A stretch of 64,000 nt of DNA from Actinoplanes lobatus (GTDB lineage Bacteria; Actinomycetota; Actinomycetes; Mycobacteriales; Micromonosporaceae), in contig NZ_JACHNC010000001.1 in assembly GCF_014205215.1 (NCBI RefSeq), positions 7,808,501-7,872,500 on the forward strand, in the 5' to 3' direction. A program made the translations under genes and the position numbers. Position 1 is the stretch's first letter. Each line of letters begins with the position of its first letter. Under the pieces are notes generated by a model, which was not told the origin of the DNA, did not search any database, and saw nothing but the letters and a program-made list of their open reading frames with translations. Shown one piece after another: positions 1-7,856 of the stretch.

Positions 1-318
1 ATCGTCGGCGTCCGCCGGATCACCTTCATGGAGGTGCTGCTTCACGAGCTGGCGCACGTCTGGACGAACGACAAGGACTACAACGACAGCCCCTACGTCG
101 AGGGCTTCTGCAACCTCGTGGCGTACAAGTACCTGGAAGACCTGAACCGCAACGGGCAGACGCCGGAGATCCGGGCCGAGGCGGGCGAACGGATCGTCCT
201 GCTGAAGACCGATGCAAGCCCGATCTACGGTGGCAACTTCAATGCGTTCCGGCAGATGGCCGAGAACTCGCCGAACATCGTCGGGCGGTATCTCGAGACG
301 GTGAAGCCCAAGAAATGA
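1..318 (+). CDS. DA1-like zinc metallopeptidase, 5' end outside window
   Basis: Only the last 105 codons are visible; the reading frame is open from base 1. The fragment carries the zinc-peptidase signature HELAH (visible residues 15-19), followed by a conserved EGFCNLVAY helix. In DA1-type peptidases a downstream acidic residue in such a helix supplies the third zinc ligand. The sequence is nearly the same as the C-terminal half of the next gene (556-1464), so this is the upstream copy of a tandem duplication, and the zinc-ribbon N-terminus presumably lies outside the window. Substrate unknown; plant DA1 cleaves ubiquitin-pathway proteins, which cannot be carried over to a bacterium. Its 3' untranslated region is also duplicated after the next gene. 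Confidence 0.8.
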   Translation: MVGVRRITFMEVLLHELAHVWTNDKDYNDSPYVEGFCNLVAYKYLEDLNRNGQTPEIRAEAGERIVLLKTDASPIYGGNFNAFRQMAENSPNIVGRYLETVKPKK

Positions 319-384
319 CGACCCCGTACGGCGAAGGGCGAGTGGGCAGCTCAGCCCGGCGGGCGCGCCGCCGGGCCGGGCCAT
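316..384 (+). repeat. Duplicated 3' UTR with terminator-like hairpin, copy 1
   Basis: Sixty-nine bases from the stop codon onward are repeated at 1462-1530 with one mismatch. Each copy contains a hairpin, here at 354-376: stem GCCCGGCGG / CCGCCGGGC with loop GCGCG. There is no T-run, so termination is likely but not certain. The repeat shows that the tandem gene duplication included the transcript end. Confidence 0.85.
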
Positions 385-517
385 GCGGGATCGGTGGTCA
401 CCCCGGCCGAGCCGATGTCCCTGGGCTGGGACGCTGAGCGCCACGCCCGGGCCCGGGTTCCGTAAGTCGGAAACGTGACATACGTGAAACGGGATACGCG
501 TGTCTTCTTGAGGTGAC

Positions 518-534
518 GCCGGCAGGGGGCCGGC
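518..534 (+). promoter_or_regulatory. Leader hairpin before DA1-like gene
   Basis: A perfect GCCGGC / GCCGGC stem with loop AGGGG lies 22 bases before the start codon of the 556 gene and just upstream of its ribosome binding site (GAGGAGA at 541-547). It could be a leader element or part of an upstream stop signal. No function is shown. Confidence 0.35.
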
Positions 535-555
535 ACGGGACGAGGAGAGACACGC

Positions 556-1464
556 ATGAATCCTCAGATTCGGACCTGCGCGAGCAAGGGTTGCGGCCAG
601 CAGGCGACGAAGTCCATCGACCGGCCGTCCGGTGGAGCCGTCCTGCTCTGCGCCACACACGCCCAGCAGACCGTGGCCTGCCCAGGCTGCCGGACGTTCG
701 TCGAGGTCGCGGGGGTGGAGGTGCGCCCGAACCAGCGGTACACCTATTCCGGCCTCCAGGTCTGCAACGACTGCCGGAGGAGCAGCACGCTGAGGTGCGG
801 CGCGTGCCTGACGCCGGTGGGACAGCCCACCGACCTGTTCCACGGCACGGTCCCGTGGGAGGGCAGCAACAAGGGCGTTGTGGCGGGCTACCGCTGCTCG
901 TACTGCGGCACCGACGACATCCAGAACCTGGCGCAGGCCAATCCGCTGATCGGCGAGGCGGTGCAATGGTTCCAGACCTGGCTCAGCGGGCTGGGGTTCC
1001 CCTTCCCCGATCTGACCGGCCGGATCATCTACAAGGTGGCCGCCGATGACGCCCTCGCCGCGCACGGCAGCGACAACGGCAACGTTCAGGGGCTCACCCT
1101 GACACAGTCCGCGGGCAGCAAGCCGAAGCAGTACACCGTGTACGTGATCGTCGGCGTCCGCAAGATCACCTTCATGGAGGTGCTGCTTCACGAACTGGCG
1201 CACGTCTGGACGAACGACAAGGACTACAACAACAGCGACTTCATCGAGGGCTTCTGCAACCTCGTGGCGTACACGTACCTGGAGGAGCTGAGCCGCATCG
1301 GGGCAACGCCGGAGATCCGGGCCGAGGCGAGCGAGCGGATCGCACTGCTGAAGGCCGATGCAAGCCCGATCTACGGCAGCAACTTCAACGCGTTCCGGAT
1401 GATGGCCGGGAACTCGCCGAACATCGTCCGGCGGTATCTCGACACGGTGAAGCCCAAGAGCTGA
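556..1464 (+). CDS. Zinc-ribbon / DA1-like metallopeptidase
   Basis: A 302-residue protein without signal peptide or membrane segments. Residues 1-120 hold repeated CxxC-type pairs (CASKGC, CPGC, CNDC, CGAC, CSYC) resembling tandem zinc ribbons or LIM-like modules. The C-terminal half holds the peptidase motif HELAH followed by VWTNDKDY and a conserved EGFCNLVAY helix. Zinc-finger modules followed by a C-terminal HExxH peptidase is the plan of DA1-type proteins; the bacterial family role is unknown. The ATG has a good upstream GAGGAGA. The C-terminal half is nearly the same as the truncated gene at 1-318. A cytoplasmic zinc protease acting on host proteins is the best inference. Confidence 0.75.
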   Translation: MNPQIRTCASKGCGQQATKSIDRPSGGAVLLCATHAQQTVACPGCRTFVEVAGVEVRPNQRYTYSGLQVCNDCRRSSTLRCGACLTPVGQPTDLFHGTVPWEGSNKGVVAGYRCSYCGTDDIQNLAQANPLIGEAVQWFQTWLSGLGFPFPDLTGRIIYKVAADDALAAHGSDNGNVQGLTLTQSAGSKPKQYTVYVIVGVRKITFMEVLLHELAHVWTNDKDYNNSDFIEGFCNLVAYTYLEELSRIGATPEIRAEASERIALLKADASPIYGSNFNAFRMMAGNSPNIVRRYLDTVKPKS

Positions 1465-1530
1465 CGACCCCGCACGGCGAAGGGCGAGTGGGCAGCTCAG
1501 CCCGGCGGGCGCGCCGCCGGGCCGGGCCAT
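1462..1530 (+). repeat. Duplicated 3' UTR with terminator-like hairpin, copy 2
   Basis: Second copy of the repeat at 316-384. The hairpin lies at 1500-1522 (9-bp GC stem, 5-base loop) directly behind the DA1-like gene. Confidence 0.85.
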
Positions 1531-1651
1531 CCGGGAGCTCGCGGGTCGCCACGGCGCTGGCCGGCGAGGTGCGGCGGGCGCGGGCGGCGACCGCGGTGGC
1601 GGCGGCTGGGCGGTGCGTGTCGCGCTACCCTTGACGACATGCAGTCAGTTG

Positions 1652-1666
1652 CCTGCATAATGCAGG
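1652..1666 (+). promoter_or_regulatory. Probable autoregulatory operator over a leaderless promoter
   Basis: The perfect dyad CCTGCAT-A-ATGCAGG overlaps a -10-like CATAAT (1656-1661), and a TTGACG lies upstream at 1631-1636. The -10 box ends seven bases before ATG 1669. This arrangement suits repression by the ArsR-type protein encoded immediately downstream. Confidence 0.6.
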
Positions 1667-1668
1667 TC

Positions 1669-2433
1669 ATGGACCTGGTGTTCAAAGCGCTCGCCGATCC
1701 GACGCGGCGCCGGCTGCTGGACAGCCTCCGGGCGGAGGACGGTCAGACCCTCGGGCGGCTGTGCTCGCGGCTGGAGATGACCCGGCAGTCGGTGACGCAG
1801 CATCTCGAGGTGCTGCGCGAGGCGAACCTGATCAGTGTCGTCCGGCGCGGCCGGGAGCGATGGCACTACCTGAACCCGGTTCCCATTCACGACTTGCAGC
1901 AGCGATGGATCGCCCCGTTCGAGCAGCCCCGACTGGGTGCGCTCGACGCGATCCGGCGACAGGCGGAGGAGCCCCGGATGAAACCCGATTTCGTGTACGT
2001 GACCTACATCCACGCCACCCCGGAACGGGTGTGGGAGGCGCTGACCGATGCTGATCTGACCGGCGCCTACTGGGGGCACAGCAACGTGTCCGACTGGGAG
2101 CCCGGCTCGCCGTGGGAGCACCGGCGGGTCGACGGGTCGGGAGTGGCCGACGCCGGCGGTGTGGTGCTGGAGGTGGAGCCGCCGCGCCGCCTGGTGATGA
2201 CGTTCGGGGAGGCGGGCGCGGCGGCCCGGCCGGACTCGTCGACGGTGACGTTCCTGGTGGAGCCGTACCACGACATCGTCCGGCTGACCGTCACCCACGT
2301 GAACCTGGCCACCGACGACGACCTGGCGGCCGTGTCGCTGGGCTGGCCGGCGGTCATGGCGAACCTGAAGTCGCTGCTGGAGACCGGCCGGGTGCTGCCG
2401 CAGGCGCCGTGGGAGGTGCCGGCGCATCTTTAG
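1669..2433 (+). CDS. ArsR-type HTH fused to SRPBCC (AHSA1-like) domain
   Basis: The 254-residue product starts with a winged helix typical of ArsR regulators (KALADPTRRRLLDSLR, then the recognition helix MTRQSVTQHLEVL), residues 1-95. A START/SRPBCC ligand-binding domain of AHSA1 type follows (YIHATPERVWEALTD, PGSPWEHR, and a C-terminal helix LGWPAVMANLKSLLETG). Such fusions are regulators that probably bind a hydrophobic ligand. ATG 1669 is preferred over ATG 1639 because it begins the canonical MDxVFKALADPTRRR and sits seven bases behind a -10 box and palindromic operator; the upstream ATG would lie within that promoter. No metal-binding cysteine pair of the arsenic sensors is evident. Confidence 0.85.
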   Translation: MDLVFKALADPTRRRLLDSLRAEDGQTLGRLCSRLEMTRQSVTQHLEVLREANLISVVRRGRERWHYLNPVPIHDLQQRWIAPFEQPRLGALDAIRRQAEEPRMKPDFVYVTYIHATPERVWEALTDADLTGAYWGHSNVSDWEPGSPWEHRRVDGSGVADAGGVVLEVEPPRRLVMTFGEAGAAARPDSSTVTFLVEPYHDIVRLTVTHVNLATDDDLAAVSLGWPAVMANLKSLLETGRVLPQAPWEVPAHL

Positions 2434-2490
2434 GGTCAGTCGCACAGATCCGTCTTGTCGCATGCTGGGCCTTTCCGGTGCACTCGCGGC

Positions 2491-3246
2491 ATGACGTTTC
2501 TGCGTTCCACCATCGGCGCGGTGTGCGCCGCCGTCCTCGCCGCAACCCCGGCGATGGCCGCGCCGCCACCCGGCGAGCTGGAGCTTCTGTACCTCGGCGA
2601 CCTCACCGGCCCGGCCAAGGTCGCCGACAGCAGCGGCAAGAACCTGCACGGGGACATTTCGACCGGTGGCGGCGGGACGATCACCGCGGTGGACGGCTTC
2701 CTGCGCTTCCCTGGCGGTAGCTGCACCGCCGCCCCGTGTCCGCAAGCGATCATCAAGCCGACCGATACGGTCACCCTCAGGCCGGGCGACGGACGTTTCG
2801 TGTACGCCGCGAACATCCGCCTCACCGAACCGCCGTCCTCCGCGGCCGGGATGAACGTCTTCCAGTTCGGCGCGGCGGGCGCCGGCGTCAGCCAGTGGAA
2901 GCTCCAGGTCGACAGCGGCCGCCCGTCCTGCCGCTGGTCGGACGGCACCGAGTTCGTGCTGCTGCCGGCCGATCTGACGTTGACGGTCGGGCGCTGGTAC
3001 CGGGTGACCTGCTATCGGCTGTCGCCGGTGCTGTTCCAGATCCGGGTGAACGACCCGGTGACCGGCCGCCAGGTGGTGCCGCCCGCCCAGCAGACCGGCA
3101 AGCTGCGGGACATCCTGCCGAGCGGCGCCGTGGTGATCGGCGGCAAGCGGATCAACCCCGCGCAGAGCGACGTGGACACCGACCAGTTCCACGGCGACCT
3201 GGACGACATCGAGTTCGGCCGCCGCATCCTGCCCTCCGACGACTGA
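2491..3246 (+). CDS. Secreted LamG/concanavalin-like jellyroll protein
   Basis: A 251-residue exported protein. The start at 2491 gives a clean Sec signal peptide (MTFLRSTIGAVCAAVLAA, cleavage after AMA). The mature part has the pattern of a LamG/concanavalin-A-like fold: LTGPAKVADSSGKNLHG near the start, alternating beta strands, and FHGDLDDIEFGRRIL at the end, which resembles the usual closing strand of LamG domains. Two cysteines near CTAAPC and a second pair (CRW, CYR) may form disulfides. No catalytic residues of a glycosidase are seen, so carbohydrate binding or a structural role is more likely. An upstream ATG at 2455 would spoil the signal peptide. Confidence 0.7.
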   Translation: MTFLRSTIGAVCAAVLAATPAMAAPPPGELELLYLGDLTGPAKVADSSGKNLHGDISTGGGGTITAVDGFLRFPGGSCTAAPCPQAIIKPTDTVTLRPGDGRFVYAANIRLTEPPSSAAGMNVFQFGAAGAGVSQWKLQVDSGRPSCRWSDGTEFVLLPADLTLTVGRWYRVTCYRLSPVLFQIRVNDPVTGRQVVPPAQQTGKLRDILPSGAVVIGGKRINPAQSDVDTDQFHGDLDDIEFGRRILPSDD

Positions 3247-3269
3247 TTCATCGGCCATGATGGATAGTC

Positions 3270-4625
3270 ATGGCCGACCGTCTCTTCTCCGTGATCCGGG
3301 ACCTGCGCCGCGCCCCTCGCCATCTCGACGAACGGCAGCGCACCCGGCTGGCCTCATTGGTCGCACATGCCCGGGCCCATTCGCCGTTCTACCGGTCCCT
3401 TTACGGTTCGCTGCCCGCCGAGCCGGAAGACGTGACAGTGCTACCGGTCACGTCCAAGGCCGAGTTGATGAGCCGGTACGACGAGTGGGCCACCGACCGG
3501 GACGTGACGCTGGCCGGGGTACGGGCGTTCGTCGACGACCCTTCCCTGGCCGGCGCTCTCTACCTGGACCGCTACCAGGTGGTGACGACGTCCGGCACGA
3601 GCGGCCACCGGGGGATCTTCGTGCAGGACGACCGCATGTACACGGTCCTCTCCGCGATCACGGTGGCCCGCGCCGCCGGGTCCTGGCTGTCCGCCCGCGA
3701 CTATCTGTCGATGCTGCGGCGCGGCAACCGGGTGGCCGCCGTGTGGGCGACCGGTGGGCACTTCGCCGGGTACGCCACCGCCCAGCGCCTCATCCGGGAA
3801 CGGCCGCTGCGCCGCCGCAGCATCCGCGTCATGTCGGTACACAGCCCACTCCCCGAGCTGGTGCGAGCGGTCGGGGAGTTCCGCCCCACGATCCTCAACG
3901 GCTACGCCAGTGCGATCTCCCTGCTGGCCCGCGAGCAGCGCGCCGGCCGTCTCGACATCCGGCCGATCCTGGTGATGACCTCGGCGGAGGGGCTGTCGCC
4001 GCACGAGCGGGACCTGATCCGGTCGACGTTCCGGGCCAAGGTCCGCGACCACTACGCCTGCTCGGAGTTCATGGGTCTGGCGCACGGCTGCGACCAGGAC
4101 TGGCTGCACGTCAGCGCCGACTGGGCGATCCTGGAGCCGGTCGACGAGGAGTACCGGCCGGTGCCGGCGGGCGAGCCGTCCCACACCGTCCTGCTGACCA
4201 ACCTCGCCAACCGGGTGCAGCCGATCATCCGGTACGACCTGGGCGACAGCCTCACCGTACGCCCGGACCCGTGCCCGTGCGGCAACCGGCTGCCCGCCGT
4301 CCGGGTCCAGGGCCGTGGCTCCGACATGCTGGTCTTCCCCGGTGCGGTGTCATTGCCGCCGCTCGCCGTCGGCACCTTGGTCGACCGGAGCCCGGGTGTC
4401 CGGATGTTCCAGGTCGTACAGGACGCCCCGAACCGGCTCACGATCCGGCTGCTGCTGGAGGACGGCGCCGACCCGGATGCGGTGTGGACCCGGGTGCACC
4501 AGGAACTGCGCACCCTGCTCGACGGCCACGGTCTCACCACCGTGACGGTCCGCCTGGACACGCGGCCGCCCACCCGCACCCCCGGTGGAAAGTTCCGGAC
4601 CGTCTACTCGGAATTGCCCACCTGA
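3270..4625 (+). CDS. PaaK-like adenylate-forming CoA ligase
   Basis: A 451-residue member of the phenylacetate-CoA ligase (PaaK) branch of adenylate-forming enzymes. The phosphate-binding loop TTSGTSGHRG is at residues 106-115; the acceptor region HYACSEFMGLAHGC, the hinge RYDLGDS, a CPCGNR cluster and a C-terminal catalytic lysine loop (TPGGKFRTV) follow in the expected order. The family activates aromatic or other carboxylic acids as acyl-AMP and usually transfers them to CoA; distant relatives serve capsule or antibiotic pathways. It stands alone between unrelated genes, so the substrate is unknown. No strong ribosome binding site precedes the ATG. Confidence 0.85.
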   Translation: MADRLFSVIRDLRRAPRHLDERQRTRLASLVAHARAHSPFYRSLYGSLPAEPEDVTVLPVTSKAELMSRYDEWATDRDVTLAGVRAFVDDPSLAGALYLDRYQVVTTSGTSGHRGIFVQDDRMYTVLSAITVARAAGSWLSARDYLSMLRRGNRVAAVWATGGHFAGYATAQRLIRERPLRRRSIRVMSVHSPLPELVRAVGEFRPTILNGYASAISLLAREQRAGRLDIRPILVMTSAEGLSPHERDLIRSTFRAKVRDHYACSEFMGLAHGCDQDWLHVSADWAILEPVDEEYRPVPAGEPSHTVLLTNLANRVQPIIRYDLGDSLTVRPDPCPCGNRLPAVRVQGRGSDMLVFPGAVSLPPLAVGTLVDRSPGVRMFQVVQDAPNRLTIRLLLEDGADPDAVWTRVHQELRTLLDGHGLTTVTVRLDTRPPTRTPGGKFRTVYSELPT

Positions 4626-4639
4626 CCCCGCCGCCGGGC

Positions 4640-5167
4640 TCAGGTGCGCCGCGCCTGCCGGGCGACCTGATGCCAATACGATGCCTGGGCGCTGCTCTCC
4701 CGCAGGATTGCCTCGGGTTCGGGCGGCGCCGGCCACAACGCCAACAGGTAGCGATCGGGGCGTGGGTCGTCGTCGAAGGCGCTGTTCTGTTCGGCGCCCT
4801 CGTCCATGCCCTCGGCGCAGAACCGGGCCCGCAAGCTGTCCGCCCGGGGCAGCGTCAGGTGGACGAACTGCTCGAACGCGCACAGCGCGACCTCGGTGCC
4901 CGGCGGCTGGTAGGACACCTCCACCACGTCCTCCCACCATGGATCGACCGATGGCCGGCTGTCATGCCACTCCACCCGGAACGGAACACACCCGGTGTGC
5001 AGCCCGGTGATCATCGACAGGATGCCCGGCGCGGCCCCACCGAGGATGCCGTTGCGCTGCCCGGCCCGCGCGCTGATCAGCTCCGGCCAGTCCGACCCAC
5101 CGATCAGCCAGAGGAACCGGTAGTGGACGCTGATCTCCCCATCGAACAGCACCACGGCGTCACTCAC
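4640..5167 (-). CDS. Hypothetical protein, possible immunity-type
   Basis: A 175-residue soluble protein with no family I recognise. A GTG start at 5167 is chosen because GGAGGGAA lies just upstream and the residues before it do not look like protein. It is acidic, rich in tryptophan and proline (HYRFLWLIGG, WWEDVVEV, ALWPAPPEPE), with no cysteine motif, signal peptide or membrane helix. It is the last of three minus-strand genes (5977 to 4640), the first encoding an AlpA-like DNA-binding protein. Small acidic cytoplasmic proteins of this look are common among immunity proteins, but there is no toxin gene next to it, so this remains a guess. Confidence 0.6.
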   Translation of the reverse strand: MSDAVVLFDGEISVHYRFLWLIGGSDWPELISARAGQRNGILGGAAPGILSMITGLHTGCVPFRVEWHDSRPSVDPWWEDVVEVSYQPPGTEVALCAFEQFVHLTLPRADSLRARFCAEGMDEGAEQNSAFDDDPRPDRYLLALWPAPPEPEAILRESSAQASYWHQVARQARRT

Positions 5168-5201
5168 CCGTTGTTCCCTCCGAAGCTGCCCACCGCATGA
5201 T

Positions 5202-5711
5202 CTAGCGGCCCGCGCCGTCGGTTGGCCGCTTCGCCTCCTGCTCGCGAATGAGGGCCTCGATCTCCTCCTCGGTCGGCTCCCGGAAGTATTCGAACGGCGC
5301 CACCGACACGCCCTCGACCACGCTCCGCTCATCGTCGTCGGACGCGGTCGGGTCGATGTCCTGGGCCGTCTGGGAACCCATCGAGAAGATCGCGAACCCG
5401 GGCGCGAAACTGAACCCGATGTCGAACGGCTCGGCGCGCAGCCCCCGCTCTGCCAGATCAGCGACCACATCGTCCATGAACCGGCCGGTCAACTGGATGC
5501 CCTCGAAGAACACCTCCTCGCCGCCGTCGCCGATCTCCACCAACTCGACCGTGTCGTCGGCCTGATAGGTGATCACCAGCATCGGATCGGTCTCATAGAC
5601 GGCCCGGCTGCCGCGGCCCGGATGCACGGGTGGACCGATCCGGCCCTCCACCACCTCACGGGTCTCGCCCACTCTGACCAATGCCACGCCCTCACCCGGC
5701 AGAATCTCCAT
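5202..5711 (-). CDS. Hypothetical acidic protein
   Basis: About 169 residues from ATG 5711 (MEILPGEGVALVRVGETREVV); a GTG further upstream preceding SEGGAII is also possible and the start is not settled. The opening GEGVALVRVGETREVVEGRIG resembles a short N-terminal module seen in many small actinobacterial proteins of unknown role. The C-terminus is very acidic and helical (REPTEEEIEALIREQEAK). No signal peptide, membrane segment or catalytic motif is seen. It lies 34 bases upstream of the 5167-4640 gene and 62 bases downstream of the AlpA-like gene, in the same orientation, so the three probably share a transcript. Confidence 0.65.
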   Translation of the reverse strand: MEILPGEGVALVRVGETREVVEGRIGPPVHPGRGSRAVYETDPMLVITYQADDTVELVEIGDGGEEVFFEGIQLTGRFMDDVVADLAERGLRAEPFDIGFSFAPGFAIFSMGSQTAQDIDPTASDDDERSVVEGVSVAPFEYFREPTEEEIEALIREQEAKRPTDGAGR

Positions 5712-5773
5712 GCCGGAGATGATGGCACCACCCTCTGACACTTTTGTGGGAGTCGGGAAGAAGTCGTTCTCGA

Positions 5774-5977
5774 TCAGTCCGTCACCGACGACGGCCTGTG
5801 CACGGCCAGCCAGGCGTCGACATCGGAGGCTCGCCATACCTTGCCCTGGGCCAGGTCGGCGACCGGGCGCGGAAAATTCGCACGGTTGGTCAGCTGATAG
5901 GCGCGCTGCCGGCTGACGCTACCGAGCCGGAGCCGGATCTCATGGGCGCCCAGCAGCGCCCCGGTCTTCTCTGTCAT
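5774..5977 (-). CDS. AlpA/MerR-like small DNA-binding protein
   Basis: A 67-residue protein made of one winged helix-turn-helix of the AlpA/excisionase type: GAHEIRLRLGSVSRQRAYQLT is the helix-turn-helix, NFPRPVADLAQGKVWRASDV the wing and DVDAWL the last helix. Such proteins are excisionases of mobile elements or small regulators. There is no integrase nearby, so a regulatory job for the two downstream minus-strand genes is more likely. A -10-like TATAGT lies at 5991-5986, eight bases before the ATG, and a GACTA/TAGTC dyad (5985-6009) surrounds it, suggesting self-control. Confidence 0.75.
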   Translation of the reverse strand: MTEKTGALLGAHEIRLRLGSVSRQRAYQLTNRANFPRPVADLAQGKVWRASDVDAWLAVHRPSSVTD

Positions 5978-6157
5978 GCTTCATGACTATAGGCTTAAGA
6001 CGAGTAGTCACGAAGCCCCCGGCACGGTGAACGTCACGAGCACAGCTCGTGTGATTTCTCAGTGGATCCGATCCGTGCGGCAATGACCTGGGACCGCAGC
6101 TCCGACGGTGATCATTCGGCTGATCCGATAACAAGCCGGGCTGCGGATACTTCACTG

Positions 6158-6709
6158 ATGGCCACCGTTGATCTCATCCCCGCACCAGCCGGCGACGCGG
6201 TGACGTTCCGTCTGCACCGATCGCGGCTGTGGCTGGGGATGGCACTGATGCTCATGCCCGTGATTCTGCTGGTCCGCGGGACCTTCATGGTGTTGGCCGC
6301 GACGACCGGCCTCCCGCTGGATGCGTGGGACTTCGCCGAAGCGGTGATGGGTGTGCTGCTGCCGACGATCGCGGGAGCAACGGGGGTCACCCTCGGCGCC
6401 GGGCGCAATCCCGGCTGGGTACGCGCCTCGGCCGCCGGCCTGGAGTTCGCGGCCACCGGCCGCAAGCCGGTGTTCTTGCCGTGGTCGGCGGTTCAGTCGG
6501 TCGGACTGCGCTTCACCGGCCCGTTGACCGAACTGCTGGTAACGCCCACCAGCCTGAACGCCGCCACCGTCGCAGCCCTGCCGACGCGGGCACCGCGGGT
6601 ACGGCGACGCTCGGGCGCCGCCGCCTTCATCGTCGACGTCGGCCTGATGACGCCCGGACCCTCGGCGCTGCTCGCCGAGTTGAATCAACGGCTTGCCGCC
6701 CATCGTTGA
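6158..6709 (+). CDS. Membrane protein with PH-like C-terminal region
   Basis: A 183-residue protein. After a short N-terminus (DLIPAPAGDAVTFRLHRSR) come two membrane helices (GMALMLMPVILLVRG and AVMGVLLPTIAGATGVTLG), then a cytoplasmic beta-rich part (ASAAGLEFAATGRKPVFLPW, SVGLRFTGPLTELLV) whose order fits the bacterial PH-like domain of small actinobacterial membrane proteins. The ATG at 6158 is chosen because the preceding 32 codons (from 6062) look non-coding. No enzymatic motif is present. The gene is alone; function unknown. Confidence 0.65.
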   Translation: MATVDLIPAPAGDAVTFRLHRSRLWLGMALMLMPVILLVRGTFMVLAATTGLPLDAWDFAEAVMGVLLPTIAGATGVTLGAGRNPGWVRASAAGLEFAATGRKPVFLPWSAVQSVGLRFTGPLTELLVTPTSLNAATVAALPTRAPRVRRRSGAAAFIVDVGLMTPGPSALLAELNQRLAAHR

Positions 6710-7100
6710 GGGGCGGATCAGATTCGCTGAATCCTCACATCGCTGCCCACCCGGCCGGGCCTCGCGATCAAGATGGCCGTCGCGCCCGGGTCCTGCTGAG
6801 CGCCGACGTATCCGGTAGTGCCAGGTTGTCGCAGGAAATGACCCATTCCCCGACCAGGAGCGATCGGCAACAGGTGTCACCTGAGTCCGCGGGTTGCCGG
6901 CCCCGCATGCACGGATGCCAAAGGCCGCCAGAAGCGAATGGGGCTCGAGGATATTCCGGTATTCTCGTAGCGGAGTTCGACTGTTTACCGGCAAAGATTC
7001 TCGCATTTTCGCCAGCGTACTCACGCTATTGCGGGTCACCGCTTCCCAAACGCACTACTGTCGCTGATAATCTTCGTGGCGCTCCGGGGAGGGAGGAACC
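6710..7100. other. 391-base intergenic region upstream of conflict-type module
   Basis: I see no gene here on either strand. The right half (about 6940-7080) is clearly poorer in G+C than the genome, as usual for promoters and for transferred defence genes. A candidate promoter lies at 7043-7071 and a strong ribosome binding site (GGGAGGGAGGA) just before 7101. Confidence 0.6.
7043..7071 (+). promoter_or_regulatory. Candidate promoter of DUF4062-type gene
   Basis: TTCCCA (7043-7048), a 17-base spacer and GATAAT (7066-7071) precede the ATG at 7101. The -10 box is good; the -35 box is weak. Confidence 0.45.
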
Positions 7101-7856
7101 ATGGTCGACCAGGGCCAGAACAGAATCCAGGGATACCAATTGGGTGATCGCAACGTTCAGATCAACCTGTACGGCGATGACCGGATGCGAAGGGTTCTGA
7201 TCGGATACACGCCCGAGTTGGCGACGTCTCCGGAGTCCCGCTCATTCGCCAAGGCCGCCGAGGAGGCGGTGATCAGCGCCGAATGCGCCGTCGTCAAGAT
7301 GCCCGGCTGGACCGATCCGCCCACCGTTCGACAATTTCGCGGCAACGTGAAAGAATTCGACATATACGTGTGCCTGCTAGGATTCTGCTTCGGAACGCCG
7401 ATGAAGGATGCCTGGTGGAAATCGCTTCCGAGAGCGGGCCTGGATTGGGCCAGAAAGTTGGGTAAACCGTATATCGCCATCGTCATCGACAAAGGCCCCT
7501 ATACGGCTGAGCACGACTTCTACATCGACCCTGAATATCAAGGTCGGCAGCGAAGGTTCCGGAGGGCCGTACGATCCGGCCGCTACCATTACTGCACGGT
7601 CGACAGTCCGGATCAGCTGGCGGAGGTGCTGACAGAATTCCTCGGGAGATCCGCCGGCAGGACTCGCGCCCCCAGGCCGCCTGTCGTAGACGCCTCGGCC
7701 GTGGCGTTATCCGTAGTGCTCGGTGTGGCGGGGTTCCTGGCGTTTTCGGTCGGCGTCGACATGTCGGTGAACTGGGCGGCCACCACCGCCGTGCTGGCAG
7801 CGGCCGGCACCTACCGGGGCAGCCGTGGGGTCAGACTGATCCGAGAACCTGACTGA
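7101..7856 (+). CDS. DUF4062/TIR-like membrane protein with N-terminal RHIM-like motif
   Basis: A 251-residue protein in three parts. Residues 9-24 (IQGYQLGDRNVQINLY) match the pattern of RHIM-type amyloid signalling motifs, whose core is (I/V)Q(I/V/L)G followed by an N. Residues 30-170 form a TIR-like Rossmann domain of DUF4062 type: VLIGYTPELATSPESRSFAKA, CAVVKMPGW, FDIYVCLLGFCFGTP, LDWARKLGKPYIAIVID. The C-terminus has two membrane helices (ASAVALSVVLGVAGFLAF; SVNWAATTAVLAAAG). DUF4062 domains occur in STAND and other conflict proteins, so a membrane-linked signalling or effector role is inferred. The ribosome binding site is strong. Its 3' end overlaps the convergent vWA gene by 26 bases. 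Confidence 0.75.
   Translation: MVDQGQNRIQGYQLGDRNVQINLYGDDRMRRVLIGYTPELATSPESRSFAKAAEEAVISAECAVVKMPGWTDPPTVRQFRGNVKEFDIYVCLLGFCFGTPMKDAWWKSLPRAGLDWARKLGKPYIAIVIDKGPYTAEHDFYIDPEYQGRQRRFRRAVRSGRYHYCTVDSPDQLAEVLTEFLGRSAGRTRAPRPPVVDASAVALSVVLGVAGFLAFSVGVDMSVNWAATTAVLAAAGTYRGSRGVRLIREPD

Noticed and set aside
1645..3258. Very long minus-strand frames opposite real genes (also 28512-29534, 33028-35190, 45207-47144, 50454-52838)
   Set aside because: They mirror high-GC codon bias of the plus or minus gene on the other strand, are rich in R, G, A and P, and contain no recognisable domains.
5774..5977. AlpA-like gene as evidence for a prophage or integrative element
   Set aside because: No integrase, attachment site, tRNA or phage gene is near; a lone small HTH protein is not sufficient.
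6062..6157. N-terminal extension of the PH-like membrane protein
   Set aside because: The 32 extra residues do not look like protein and the downstream ATG gives a normal start.
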